Source: a virus. From it: a stretch of DNA of 35,422 nt. The stretch is taken from IMG/VR virus record IMGVR_UViG_3300042988_000324, positions 1 to 35,422 of that record. One strand, given 5' to 3'. The notes under the pieces are model-generated. The model saw nothing but the letters and a program-made list of their open reading frames with translations. It was not told the origin of the DNA and did not search any database. Position numbers and translations under genes: made by a program. This document shows, piece after piece, positions 10,001 to 17,666 of this stretch; positions within the stretch are counted from its first letter, which is position 1, and the number at the start of each line of letters is the position of its first letter.

Positions 10001-10839
10001 TGTTGTAAGTTGTTTTGAATCTTTTCTTTGAATGAGAAGTTACTGGTCTGTAACTGACCTTGTTTAAAGTAGAAGAAGAATCCTGTGTTGATACTTCCAT
10101 AACCCAGCTTGTCATTGCGATACAAGATATTAAACTGGCCGTTCGGCGCTGGTGGCACTTCATACAAATAAGTCTGATTCAAACTAGTGGTAGATACTAA
10201 TTCAAAGTTCATGATCTGGCCGTCTACTTGGGCCTGATATGGCATCACTGGCAAGATGCCAGATGGAATGTTCATTGTGTACTCATCAGTTTTGATATCG
10301 AGCAGCGTCTGGGAATTCCCTGGTTTACCAATGCGTTGATTGTTTAGTAGTGCTGCGTTTAAGATAGTGTTGAACTGCTCTTGCCAGCTGCTGTTGGCGG
10401 CGTCATTCCATAAGATTGTTTGGTTTGATAGATTAACGCCGTTGATGTCAGAGATGTTTTCAGTTGTGGAGATAGCGGTGACTTTTACCAGCCCCTGACC
10501 CGCGATGTTTCTCTTCGGATTGTAACCAACTAAATTTGCCAATTTAATGACGGAATCTCTACGCTGAGCAGTGTCAATAAATGATTCACGGGCGTTTAAG
10601 TCTGAACGGAATGCCAGTGCCTGACCCATATAAGCCATGACGTCCATGAGTGCTACGAATTCCGACGACTCCACATAATCATTGTATGCCTCGGGATATT
10701 GTTGGGTCAAATAAGCAATGAAGCCTGCACGTAGAGATTCGTAATCATATGACTGCAAATCGGCCGCACTATAAGCCTGATAGGCCTTTTTCCAGTCGGT
10801 GGTACCGAAGAGACTTGATTGACGAGATGTTGATGCCAT
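7072..10839 (-). CDS. gp6: Baseplate wedge protein, gp6 family (enlarged)
   Basis: 1,255 aa. gp6 is a core wedge subunit that forms a ring in the T4 baseplate. The family signature is at residues 79-111: LNARESFIDTAQRRDSVIKL followed by ANLVGYNPKRN. The C-terminal part (about 1130-1255) reads as the J-like wedge domain (RFKPLFGSKAEAKLRATIKV, then DVMYFTELSAYLHAQLGSLI). T4 gp6 is about 660 aa; the extra length is Ser/Thr/Asn-rich beta-type sequence in the middle, including an Ig-like stretch around 900-1000 (TGNVTIQITG). The gene lies between gp25 and the giant structural gene, as in T4-type tail clusters. The start at 10839 has AGGA 8 nt upstream and a GATAAATA late promoter at 10868-10861. 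Family confident; the role of the inserts is unknown. Confidence 0.93.
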   Translation of the reverse strand: MASTSRQSSLFGTTDWKKAYQAYSAADLQSYDYESLRAGFIAYLTQQYPEAYNDYVESSEFVALMDVMAYMGQALAFRSDLNARESFIDTAQRRDSVIKLANLVGYNPKRNIAGQGLVKVTAISTTENISDINGVNLSNQTILWNDAANSSWQEQFNTILNAALLNNQRIGKPGNSQTLLDIKTDEYTMNIPSGILPVMPYQAQVDGQIMNFELVSTTSLNQTYLYEVPPAPNGQFNILYRNDKLGYGSINTGFFFYFKQGQLQTSNFSFKEKIQNNLQQINVQGVNNEDTWLYSVDNQGTVDKLWTQVESIYAGTTSTTGVKTLYSVASRANDEVSYVFGDGVFGQIPIGSYRAYLRSSNALKYTIDTSEMSGLTATINYVSRTKRTEQLTFTFSLQVPCSTSQNRETLTNIKERAPAKFYSQNRMVNGEDYTSFPFTLYNSIIKSKALNRTSIGVSRNLDLLDPTGKYSSTNIFSDDGALTFSDTSTVTTFSTSSSNYATEFLTSTLPALLNRAECVQYYHTYYGKQKGTVGVEHAKKRVFWQLVTISGSQVTGYFYTTADNLPTTVLTNQTPQALGSFSSDNLKFISTGALIKLQPVNKDYRFDSNNRLVANTTDKEYLWVGVDNVSGDGYNYGTGKLANGHGPVTLSAYIPNGTMLFNDIVIDSTTGNDDDTSTGAIIPSFDNTLSSTIAGSALGYIRLQKDFVLQYNNTLSPTSERWSVIAAASAGTTPASYLVKFTYSSSDSKYTVTVRNVTYSFASVSGVRFLFDSNKRVYDPKTGAVLSDFVKLTETDIVLNVTDQPVQSDGFKNDFEVSVSPINATTGYSSNPDFFTAKLNGNTVVEPNSAVFFSRDTETSGIETLQLLTAGKVIYTTELSTFDLVNNKKEEYPVDTVFYCVDALTANLVVSKPNAAPANTQYTVTATTSMNHKIPTGNVTIQITGASNSYTYLDASSNSNITVDYSVLNGTHQGTVGASTVANSANTITFTVTNSSNAIITGTTITGEPKPVPVTIINRFYKSSEDATVIPPVTVMTDVTPNYLVKPGKGSSIKFQYRHNSGQTSRIDPATTNIIDLYLVTQSYYTQYTNWITDTTGGVAEPSVPTINELQQSYAEINSYKMISDAVVLNSVRFKPLFGSKAEAKLRATIKVVKNSKSTASDSQIRSSVLSALNSYFAIENWDFGDVMYFTELSAYLHAQLGSLISSVILVPTDPTLQFGDMYEVRCEPDQIFVNGATASDISVITSLTAANMGR

Positions 10840-10842
10840 AGT

Positions 10843-10860
10843 GTAGATCCTAATATCTAC
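10843..10860 (-). promoter_or_regulatory. Short hairpin over the gp6 ribosome binding site
   Basis: GTAGAT and ATCTAC form a 6-bp stem with loop ATTAGG. The Shine-Dalgarno AGGA lies mostly in the loop. The stem directly follows GATAAATA, so a late transcript (start predicted near 10855) would lack most of the 5' arm. The stem is short and AT-rich, so the effect may be small. Confidence 0.4.
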
Positions 10861-10868
10861 TATTTATC
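10861..10868 (-). promoter_or_regulatory. Late promoter octamer GATAAATA upstream of gp6
   Basis: The octamer lies in the 46-nt gap between gp25 and gp6, 21 nt before the gp6 ATG. TTTTTG lies 4 nt upstream of it. Predicted start about 6 nt downstream. Confidence 0.65.
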
Positions 10869-10885
10869 GCGCCAAAAAGCAGACT

Positions 10886-11341
10886 TTAACTCTGCGTGAT
10901 AGTCCCAGAACTCTTACTCATTGTCAAACTAAGAGTCTGACCACCGCCACCTGGGTTGTAAGAGACTTCCAGCTGGAGCAACACTGTGTCATCTGACATA
11001 TACACCAGCAGGGATTCGATATTTAGGCGAGGGTCCAAGCTAGCAACTCGGCGAATCTCTTCCTCTATGGCAGCTTGAGTGTCTGAATTAGATGGCTCAA
11101 AAACCAGATTCCAAATAGTGGTGCCATAAGTCGGGTTACCTGGCTTTTCACCCTGTTTGATTAACAGCGCATTTGTAAAGTCACGAATAATCAACTCTTC
11201 ATCTGTTAATCTGAATTTGCGTGTGGTGCGCGGCTTAGGAACACCATTAATGGCACCAGGCACAAACGCTGAGTCAGTGCTACTTTTAATAGCATTTGAC
11301 TTCAGCGCATTAATAGTTGAGAATCCAAAGTAGGTAGGCAT
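10886..11341 (-). CDS. gp25: Baseplate wedge subunit, gp25 (lysozyme-like fold) family
   Basis: 151 aa; T4 gp25 is 132 aa. gp25 forms the wedge core with gp6 and gp53 next to the tube and starts sheath assembly in contractile systems. The family pattern is visible: FTNALLIKQGEKPGNPTYGT near the middle, then TIWNLVFEPSN, then an amphipathic helix (AIEEEIRRVASLDPRLNIES) and a closing strand pair (VLLQLEVSYNPGG). Despite the fold name, the family is structural and I claim no lytic activity. It sits between the gp5-type spike and gp6. There is no Shine-Dalgarno; instead ACTAAATA ends 4 nt before the ATG, a spacing shared with two other genes in this window. Confidence 0.93.
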   Translation of the reverse strand: MPTYFGFSTINALKSNAIKSSTDSAFVPGAINGVPKPRTTRKFRLTDEELIIRDFTNALLIKQGEKPGNPTYGTTIWNLVFEPSNSDTQAAIEEEIRRVASLDPRLNIESLLVYMSDDTVLLQLEVSYNPGGGGQTLSLTMSKSSGTITQS

Positions 11342-11345
11342 ACTA

Positions 11346-11353
11346 TATTTAGT
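11346..11353 (-). promoter_or_regulatory. Late-promoter-like ACTAAATA touching the gp25 start
   Basis: It overlaps the stop codon of the gp5-type gene by one base and ends 4 nt before the gp25 ATG. With T4 spacing, transcription would start at the ATG itself, giving a leaderless or nearly leaderless message. Variant motif, so moderate support. Confidence 0.4.
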
Positions 11354-14300
11354 TAAGCTAGCGTCTGTGAGTAAGCGTCTTCCGCACTTGCCAGTGACTC
11401 TTTAGCAGAGTCTACTTTAGCCTGCTGGGAGGTAATCAGCGGATAAGCCTCGTCTTCAGTTAGAACACCATTCACCACCTTTTGGAATATAGCTGCTAAT
11501 TGTACTTCTTCCAAATTAAGCTGACTTCGTGCTTCATCAAGCGCAACAATCGCATCGGCAGATTTACTGGCGATCTCATCAGCATCAGCGGAGGCAACTG
11601 GAGCGTCACCAAATACCGGCACCGGAATCTTAGGATCACCAAGCAAACTGCCCATCTTAGCTGTCATAGACGCTTTATCAAATGTATTGGTAGCAGCAAC
11701 AGGAGGGTCATCACCAAAGAGACCACCTAGACTGCCAATACCAGTCTCAAGTTCTGCCATCATACCACTAGCAGAACTAGTTGCTGAATCAAGTGCACCA
11801 CTCACCGAATTACTTGCTGAACTAATAGCGTCAGACGCTTTGCCCATCATGTCGCCAGCTAATGATTGTGCATCAGCCAAGGCCGTACTTGGGTCAATGT
11901 CACCTACCTTCTTAAACAAGGACGTGATTGAACTTGCAGCACCTGTAACAGTAGCCATCAAACTTTTTAATCCACCTGGAAGCATAGATGTTCCACTTGA
12001 AGCTGTACTTGATTTCTTTGTCGTAGTTGTCTTAGAACCAGCTGTGGCAATGTAGGTAGTACCTAATTGTGCAACAGCCTGTTGCGCTAAATTATATCTG
12101 CGTTCTGCCGCCTGTAGAGTAGCATAGTCTTCAGCACTACCGCTGTTTCTGTGCGCTTGCTTAGCTGCCAAGTAAGCAACTTCAGCAGACTCGCGTTCAG
12201 CAATCGCAGCATCATAAGATTTACCTGACTTTGATGCAGCGCTATCAACAGCAACACTAGTCTTAGCACCAAGAGAGTTTGGTTTACCACCAGTTAAGCC
12301 AGCAAATGAAGTTTCAACCGCAGCAAACGCAGTTTGCATGCCACTCATTAGACTACCACCTAGTGACGATAGACCACCTAACGCTTTATCACCAAGTCCG
12401 CTCAAGCTAGACTTCAAGCCAGCAAAACTCATACTATCAGAAGCACCGCCAGCAGCTTTGCCGCCAGCAAACATATTGCCTAGTGAACCTACCATGCCAG
12501 AGACTGCACCAGCGCCCTTAGAGAATGCATCCTTCAGTGCGCCTGGTCCCTTCTTCAACAGACCAGTTACGTAACCAGCACCAGCTGTTGCAGCTGCCAT
12601 GATTGAACCACCGCTTTGTGCTGAACTTTCTTTACCAGTTAATAATCCCGCACGTTTTAGCATATCAGCACCACTACTTATAACTGATTGTACGATACCA
12701 GCTTGTGAACGGTTATTGCCCAACAGTGACGAAGGTGTACTTGGTGTGCCACCACCGGACATCAAACCACTTAATGCTTTACCAGCAGGCATGCCTTTAG
12801 CCATCAAGTCAGTTGCCAATTTAGATGCGCCTGGTAACAGTGCTTTACCAGCTTCTGCCATCTTAGCAGTTAAACCACTACTTGAATCTAACACACCAGC
12901 TTTAGCAGCATCAGCTGCCGATGCTCCTTGTGCTGCCAACGCTACTTGACCAGTCATCGCTGTTACAGCAGATGGGTTCACTGCATCACTCAAGTTAGAA
13001 GCAGCGGGTGCGGCTTTGATTTCCGCAGGAGAGACCGTCTCTGTTGGTGTAGCTGGTGTCTCGCTATTAGCTGTGTCAACTGAACTCGCTGGAGCTAATG
13101 GTGGTGCAACTGGATCGACTTTAACTGGGGCGCCAACACTCGCGCCTACCCAGGGTTGGTGAGCTGGTGCTCTGCTGGTAATACTAGACAGAGGTTGCGG
13201 CGCAGGATTCATCCAACCAGCCTTCTTACTAAACGTAGTATCAACGTGACTCTTACGAGCAATCGCCGGTGCTTCACCTGGTGACGTTGATGGGTCACCG
13301 CCGTTTAAATCTAGTTTAGCACCTTTGACGAATGCAGTACCGCCTGCCACGAATCCGCCTTCACCACTAGCGCTCAGTCCTAAGTTAGAGCCAGCTTTGA
13401 TTGTGTAGTTAGTAGCAGCGTAGCCAATGAAGTTTGCGCCTGCTCTGAATGACATATCTTTACCACTCTCGATTTTGACTCCGCCCCCATATAAATTCAA
13501 ACTAACACCAGCGTTGATGTTGACGTTCTTATCAGCGTGTAAATTCAAGTCACCTTGAGAGCGAACGTTGAATGAGTTTGTGGCATACATATCAATGGTG
13601 CCTTCTTTGCCCAATTCAATCCAAGTTTGACCATTAGAGTGAATGATGAATAGCGCCTGACCACTATCATTCATCATAATCTGATGTCCGCCTGAAGTAC
13701 GTAATCTCATTAATTGATCAGCACCGCTTATGGTACCATCATCCATCACCAATGAATGACCGCCAGTACGGCCGATGATCTTTAATTTATTAGTATCGGT
13801 ACCCTTTTTAACGGCAGACACAATTGTTGATGCAGTATAGCCACCTTCAAAAATTGGACCACCAGGAGTACTGATACCAAATACGCGACTTGGTGACTCA
13901 CGCTGAGCACTACTAGAGATTACACCACGAGTGTTATCACGAATCAATCCTTGGTTCGATAAGACACTTGCTTGGTACGAATGTACAGGCTTTGGTTCAT
14001 TGAACACCTGTGCACTCTTTCTGATACTTGGATTACTATAGTTGACTTCACTAGTAGGCAATCTGTCAGCGCCACCATAACTAGTGGCTTCTTCACCATT
14101 TGGCACCACATTAGTAGTAGCTCCGATTGCTGGTGTCATTGACAACAGTCCAGGCTTTGGAATACAACCGATGTAGAATCCCTGATCGATACGACCGTTT
14201 ACAAATATACAAACTACTTCAGTGCCTAAGTCTGGCGCACTAGCCCAGAATCCATAACTCTGTGGATTACCAGTAAACTTACCATAACCACTCTTATCAG

Positions 14301-14559
14301 GACCGTCTTTGTAATCATTGTTTGGACCAACTAGTCCCATGAACGGACTCATGTAACGAACTGGAATCCAGTTTTCTTTACTGTCAGGATTACTTCCACC
14401 GAATGAACCGATGTACACAAATATTTGACCACTGCGAGTTGGGTCTACGTTGTTCTTCACGACACCAATGACTGGTTCTGTAATAAGCGTAGACTTGCCT
14501 CTGTCATTCTTATACAGATTGTCTGTGCCATTCTTTTTAATATCGTCACGTGTTGCCAT
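11353..14559 (-). CDS. gp5: Baseplate hub spike, gp5/VgrG-like, without a visible lysozyme domain
   Basis: 1,068 aa. An OB-fold domain spans roughly residues 25-135 (SGQIFVYIGSFGG, ENWIPVRYMSPFMG, VVCIFVNGRIDQGFYIGCIP). After a linker, a beta-helix spans about 260-425, with short repeats such as GGHSLVMDDG, GGHQIMMNDSG, TIDMYATNSFNVRS and DLNLHADKNVNINAG. These match the gp5 spike and VgrG-type tips that pierce the outer membrane. T4 gp5 has a lysozyme domain between OB-fold and helix; none is recognisable here. The C-terminal 600 residues are Ala/Ser/Gly-rich with helical hairpins (nt 12065-12215 and at the very end), which is unusual for the family. SD AAGGA lies just before the ATG at 14559. 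Immediately downstream of the probable hub gene and upstream of gp25. Confidence 0.85.
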   Translation of the reverse strand: MATRDDIKKNGTDNLYKNDRGKSTLITEPVIGVVKNNVDPTRSGQIFVYIGSFGGSNPDSKENWIPVRYMSPFMGLVGPNNDYKDGPDKSGYGKFTGNPQSYGFWASAPDLGTEVVCIFVNGRIDQGFYIGCIPKPGLLSMTPAIGATTNVVPNGEEATSYGGADRLPTSEVNYSNPSIRKSAQVFNEPKPVHSYQASVLSNQGLIRDNTRGVISSSAQRESPSRVFGISTPGGPIFEGGYTASTIVSAVKKGTDTNKLKIIGRTGGHSLVMDDGTISGADQLMRLRTSGGHQIMMNDSGQALFIIHSNGQTWIELGKEGTIDMYATNSFNVRSQGDLNLHADKNVNINAGVSLNLYGGGVKIESGKDMSFRAGANFIGYAATNYTIKAGSNLGLSASGEGGFVAGGTAFVKGAKLDLNGGDPSTSPGEAPAIARKSHVDTTFSKKAGWMNPAPQPLSSITSRAPAHQPWVGASVGAPVKVDPVAPPLAPASSVDTANSETPATPTETVSPAEIKAAPAASNLSDAVNPSAVTAMTGQVALAAQGASAADAAKAGVLDSSSGLTAKMAEAGKALLPGASKLATDLMAKGMPAGKALSGLMSGGGTPSTPSSLLGNNRSQAGIVQSVISSGADMLKRAGLLTGKESSAQSGGSIMAAATAGAGYVTGLLKKGPGALKDAFSKGAGAVSGMVGSLGNMFAGGKAAGGASDSMSFAGLKSSLSGLGDKALGGLSSLGGSLMSGMQTAFAAVETSFAGLTGGKPNSLGAKTSVAVDSAASKSGKSYDAAIAERESAEVAYLAAKQAHRNSGSAEDYATLQAAERRYNLAQQAVAQLGTTYIATAGSKTTTTKKSSTASSGTSMLPGGLKSLMATVTGAASSITSLFKKVGDIDPSTALADAQSLAGDMMGKASDAISSASNSVSGALDSATSSASGMMAELETGIGSLGGLFGDDPPVAATNTFDKASMTAKMGSLLGDPKIPVPVFGDAPVASADADEIASKSADAIVALDEARSQLNLEEVQLAAIFQKVVNGVLTEDEAYPLITSQQAKVDSAKESLASAEDAYSQTLA

Positions 14560-14567
14560 TGTTTTCC

Positions 14568-17363
14568 TTAAGCAGTCTCATCGCCTGCGTCATAGTAGTC
14601 GGTGGCGCCTGTATACACTTTAGCGTCATCGTCTACACCAGAGACGCCATTAGTTGTAGTAAGCGTGTTGTTTGGTGTGTCCATAGCCGCAAGTACATCT
14701 TTTTCAGTTGGTGAAGTTTCTTCTTCACTGCGATCTGGCGGCGGCACTTCAACATTACTGTCACGCACTTCGGTACTAGACTCAGCGGGCGCACTAGGCT
14801 TACCGCTACTATTTGTTGTGGCTCTTCCACTCTGCACTTGATTCTTAGCAGACTTAGTATCACCAGCACCTTTAATAGTTCCAGTACCATCACTGTTATT
14901 GCCATCAGTTGCTCGTTGATCTGCGCCGACACTTGCATCACCAGTTACTAATTTATCTTCCATTACCAACAAGCAATCCAATACTTGTGTGAACGCGCCT
15001 TTGTTAAACGTACTCTCAACACTATTAACCATGTAAACAATACCCTGAATACCGGCCTTCTTTGTGCGATCAGTTTTGTAGAATTGAAGTTGGTCTGTGA
15101 CATCTAGTACGCCGTTGTCGGTATAGTCAGTTGACATATTAAATGACATCTCGATAAAGACCTGTGTGCCGAATGGCGATATGCTACCATCTTTACTATG
15201 GAATTTGTTTAGGTATCCATTACGCACACCAACACCAGTCATGATGTAATCTGGGTCACCAAGAATAGTGATCTTTGCAGAACTTTGGTCACTAGGACTA
15301 TACAGCTGCGCACGAACTTCATCGTTCAACATACTGCCTTTGTTTTGTGCGCCACTACTTTGATCGCTAGCAGAGCCGTTACTTGGTGCCGCTGGTGCAC
15401 CACCTTCTGCTTTAGCAGAATTACTAGTGTCGGTACTCATACTATTAACCGTATAGAACAAGTTGTCGTACTGCTGAGTATAAGAAGTCACTTCACTGTT
15501 TTCACCAGTGAACCAATATTTGTATTGTTTATACGGGCCAGGATATTTACTGGTGAGACCAGCTTTGTTTGTTCTGATATATGGAATCATAAACGGCTTG
15601 ATTTGATACGTGATATCATACTTCCACAAACCAGTAACTTTATCAACAGTGCCAACTTCAACGACCGGATTCACCGTATACCACTTTAATTTCTTAGTCA
15701 CTGCTTTTGCAATAGTGGTAGTCTCGACGTTTTCATCCGCGATTGCTTTGAGTGCGTCGGTGATATAATTACTTTTAACAATGATGTTGTCTAGTACGTT
15801 TAATATGTTTTGTCCATGAGCAACAGAGATTGTCTTTTTTGATTTGTCGATGCCGTTTGATTTAACCGAGTCAGCAATTGTGACTTCGTTAGTAGTTTTT
15901 GCAACTGAGATTGCACTAGTAGCTGCCGTGTATGTAGCATCGTTAATAAGACCAGCTGCCGCAATCTCACTGTTAGTTAATACTTTGCCAGCATCATTGA
16001 TGAATTCAAAAGCAACTTTACCAGGCGCTTCGACCAGTTTGCGATCCAATAGCGCATCTTTTTCGTTGTTAAGAACCGTAGCAAGACTGGTAATACCAGA
16101 ACCATCACCATTAATTACGTCACCAACAGTTGATCCAGATATCGTAAAGTCTTTTTTGATTGTTGCGTTAATTTTACCATAAGCCGCTTGCTCAGCAATT
16201 ACCAGTGCTTCACAATCATAAACAACAGTCTTACCATCAATCTTAAACTTCATATCACTAAACTTGATTGCGAAGTATCGATTAATAACACTAGCAGGAT
16301 CAGTTTTGTCACCGTTACTGTATTCTGAGAATCCAGGACTCGCGCTGGTAATCATCTCACCATTGACATCGTAACCATAGAACTTGATGCCGAGAATAAA
16401 GTGTTGATTAAACCCGTTTGGTTTACGGCCATCTGGTAGACTCTTTAAGAGTATACTTCGCGCATTTAATTCAGCAGCGCCACGGGCAATGTCTTGTAAG
16501 AATACAAAACTATTTGGTTCAATGATTTTGAATTTAATTGAAGTAGAAACAGACGCGCGGTTTTCGCCACCTGGTAAGAGGGTTTGTAGCTGCAGGTTGT
16601 CAATGTAGTAATCGTAACCTTCGCGACCGCCACCTAATTTGTGGTCGATAGTAAGCAAGCGATCTTCAACACTATTATTGATACCGCCACTCTGCGCAAC
16701 AACATAAACACCATCACCGCTGTCGCCTTTATTCTTGCCCTTGAGACCATTCAAGCTACCAGTTACTGTAAACTTGTTCATAGTTTCAGGAGTTACCATA
16801 TAGAGCGAGATTGCGTATGTGTAACTACTCAGTACACTAAGTGGATTAATCTTAGGTTTAATCGTGTCTGCTGATTCTTTATCGTCAGTTGTACCACTGC
16901 CTGCTTTTTGTCCACTCTTTACATCTGCGTTCTTTGATTCGTTAGCTGGTGTGGTACCAGAAGCTAATGACTGTTGCGTAGGATTATCTTGGTCACTCTC
17001 TGGCTTCTTGTCTTCATCTTCTTTGTTCTCAGCAGTCTTTTTTGTCTCTGCTGGTGCTGCGTTCTTTGCATCTTCTGATTCTTTTGCTTTAGTCTCAGCC
17101 TCGCGTTGCGCGGCTTCTGCTTCGGCTTTTACATCATTGGTCGCTTGATAGACTTGCGCCTGTAGTGACGCAACTTCCTTGTTTAATTCGCTAGACTTAG
17201 TTGCCAGTGCTTGATACTCAGCATCTTCAGACGGTTCACCACCAGAAGCAATGACCGAAGCTCTGCGTGATTCAGCAGCTGCTTCTGCCGCACTTGCTGC
17301 TGCTACTGCGCTATCATATTGCGCTGTTAAACTTGCTAATGTTGATTCTGCTGCCGTAGCCAT
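14568..17363 (-). CDS. Probable baseplate hub protein (gp27 position), 931 aa
   Basis: Not clearly assigned. The first 125 residues are an Ala/Glu-rich coiled-coil region followed by a Lys/Glu/Asp-rich linker. A folded part then begins (NPLSVLSSYTYAISLYMVTP). Near residues 690-820 there are hub-like strings, ITILGDPDYIMTGVG and IYMVNSVESTFNKGAFTQVL. These resemble the second barrel of gp27/Mu gp44/late-control-D type hub proteins, which hold the spike. The last 120 residues are polar and low-complexity. The gene is directly upstream of the gp5-type spike, which fits a gp27 role, but it is more than twice the length of T4 gp27 (391 aa). The ATG at 17363 lies 3 nt after the gp53 stop; AGGA about 9 nt upstream serves as SD. 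Structural role confident, gp27 equivalence inferred. Confidence 0.7.
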   Translation of the reverse strand: MATAAESTLASLTAQYDSAVAAASAAEAAAESRRASVIASGGEPSEDAEYQALATKSSELNKEVASLQAQVYQATNDVKAEAEAAQREAETKAKESEDAKNAAPAETKKTAENKEDEDKKPESDQDNPTQQSLASGTTPANESKNADVKSGQKAGSGTTDDKESADTIKPKINPLSVLSSYTYAISLYMVTPETMNKFTVTGSLNGLKGKNKGDSGDGVYVVAQSGGINNSVEDRLLTIDHKLGGGREGYDYYIDNLQLQTLLPGGENRASVSTSIKFKIIEPNSFVFLQDIARGAAELNARSILLKSLPDGRKPNGFNQHFILGIKFYGYDVNGEMITSASPGFSEYSNGDKTDPASVINRYFAIKFSDMKFKIDGKTVVYDCEALVIAEQAAYGKINATIKKDFTISGSTVGDVINGDGSGITSLATVLNNEKDALLDRKLVEAPGKVAFEFINDAGKVLTNSEIAAAGLINDATYTAATSAISVAKTTNEVTIADSVKSNGIDKSKKTISVAHGQNILNVLDNIIVKSNYITDALKAIADENVETTTIAKAVTKKLKWYTVNPVVEVGTVDKVTGLWKYDITYQIKPFMIPYIRTNKAGLTSKYPGPYKQYKYWFTGENSEVTSYTQQYDNLFYTVNSMSTDTSNSAKAEGGAPAAPSNGSASDQSSGAQNKGSMLNDEVRAQLYSPSDQSSAKITILGDPDYIMTGVGVRNGYLNKFHSKDGSISPFGTQVFIEMSFNMSTDYTDNGVLDVTDQLQFYKTDRTKKAGIQGIVYMVNSVESTFNKGAFTQVLDCLLVMEDKLVTGDASVGADQRATDGNNSDGTGTIKGAGDTKSAKNQVQSGRATTNSSGKPSAPAESSTEVRDSNVEVPPPDRSEEETSPTEKDVLAAMDTPNNTLTTTNGVSGVDDDAKVYTGATDYYDAGDETA

Positions 17364-17366
17364 ACT

Positions 17367-17666
17367 TTAAATTCCTAGTGCACGTTTAACAGCATCAGCA
17401 GTTGGCACATAAATGTAAGTACCAGTTACAAAGTCAAACAACGGGTCTTGAAGGGTATTAGGATTACGCTGAGCAAATACCCACCACAATCTACTATCAC
17501 CATAAAGATCACTTGCTAATAAGTCAGGGCGAAGATTGTACACGGTTGTGATTGCCCAGTGCTGGTCAGTGACCTCACCAGTAATCGGACGATTACGCAT
17601 CACATCAAGATACTTGTTGTCAACAACACGAGTTCCGTAATACGGACTAGTAACTGAATAAGCCAT
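17367..17666 (-). CDS. gp53: Baseplate wedge protein, gp53 family
   Basis: 99 aa from the ATG at 17666. gp53 bridges neighbouring wedges in the T4 baseplate. The family core is nearly the whole protein: TTVYNLRPDLLASDLYGDSR, then LWWVFAQRNPNTLQDPLFDF, ending in a LysM-like strand (GTYIYVPTADAVKRALG). T4 gp53 is 196 aa, so this is a compact version. The start is set by GGAGGT 8 nt upstream and by the coupled TAATG, where the stop of the preceding gene and this start share one base. A GTG two codons earlier (17672) is possible but badly placed relative to the SD. Translational coupling suggests production together with the tube-cap protein. Confidence 0.88.
   Translation of the reverse strand: MAYSVTSPYYGTRVVDNKYLDVMRNRPITGEVTDQHWAITTVYNLRPDLLASDLYGDSRLWWVFAQRNPNTLQDPLFDFVTGTYIYVPTADAVKRALGI

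Noticed and set aside
11353-14559. Lysozyme domain in the gp5-type protein
   Set aside because: Residues 140-260 between OB-fold and beta-helix show no Glu-Asp-Thr lysozyme pattern; they look like a linker.
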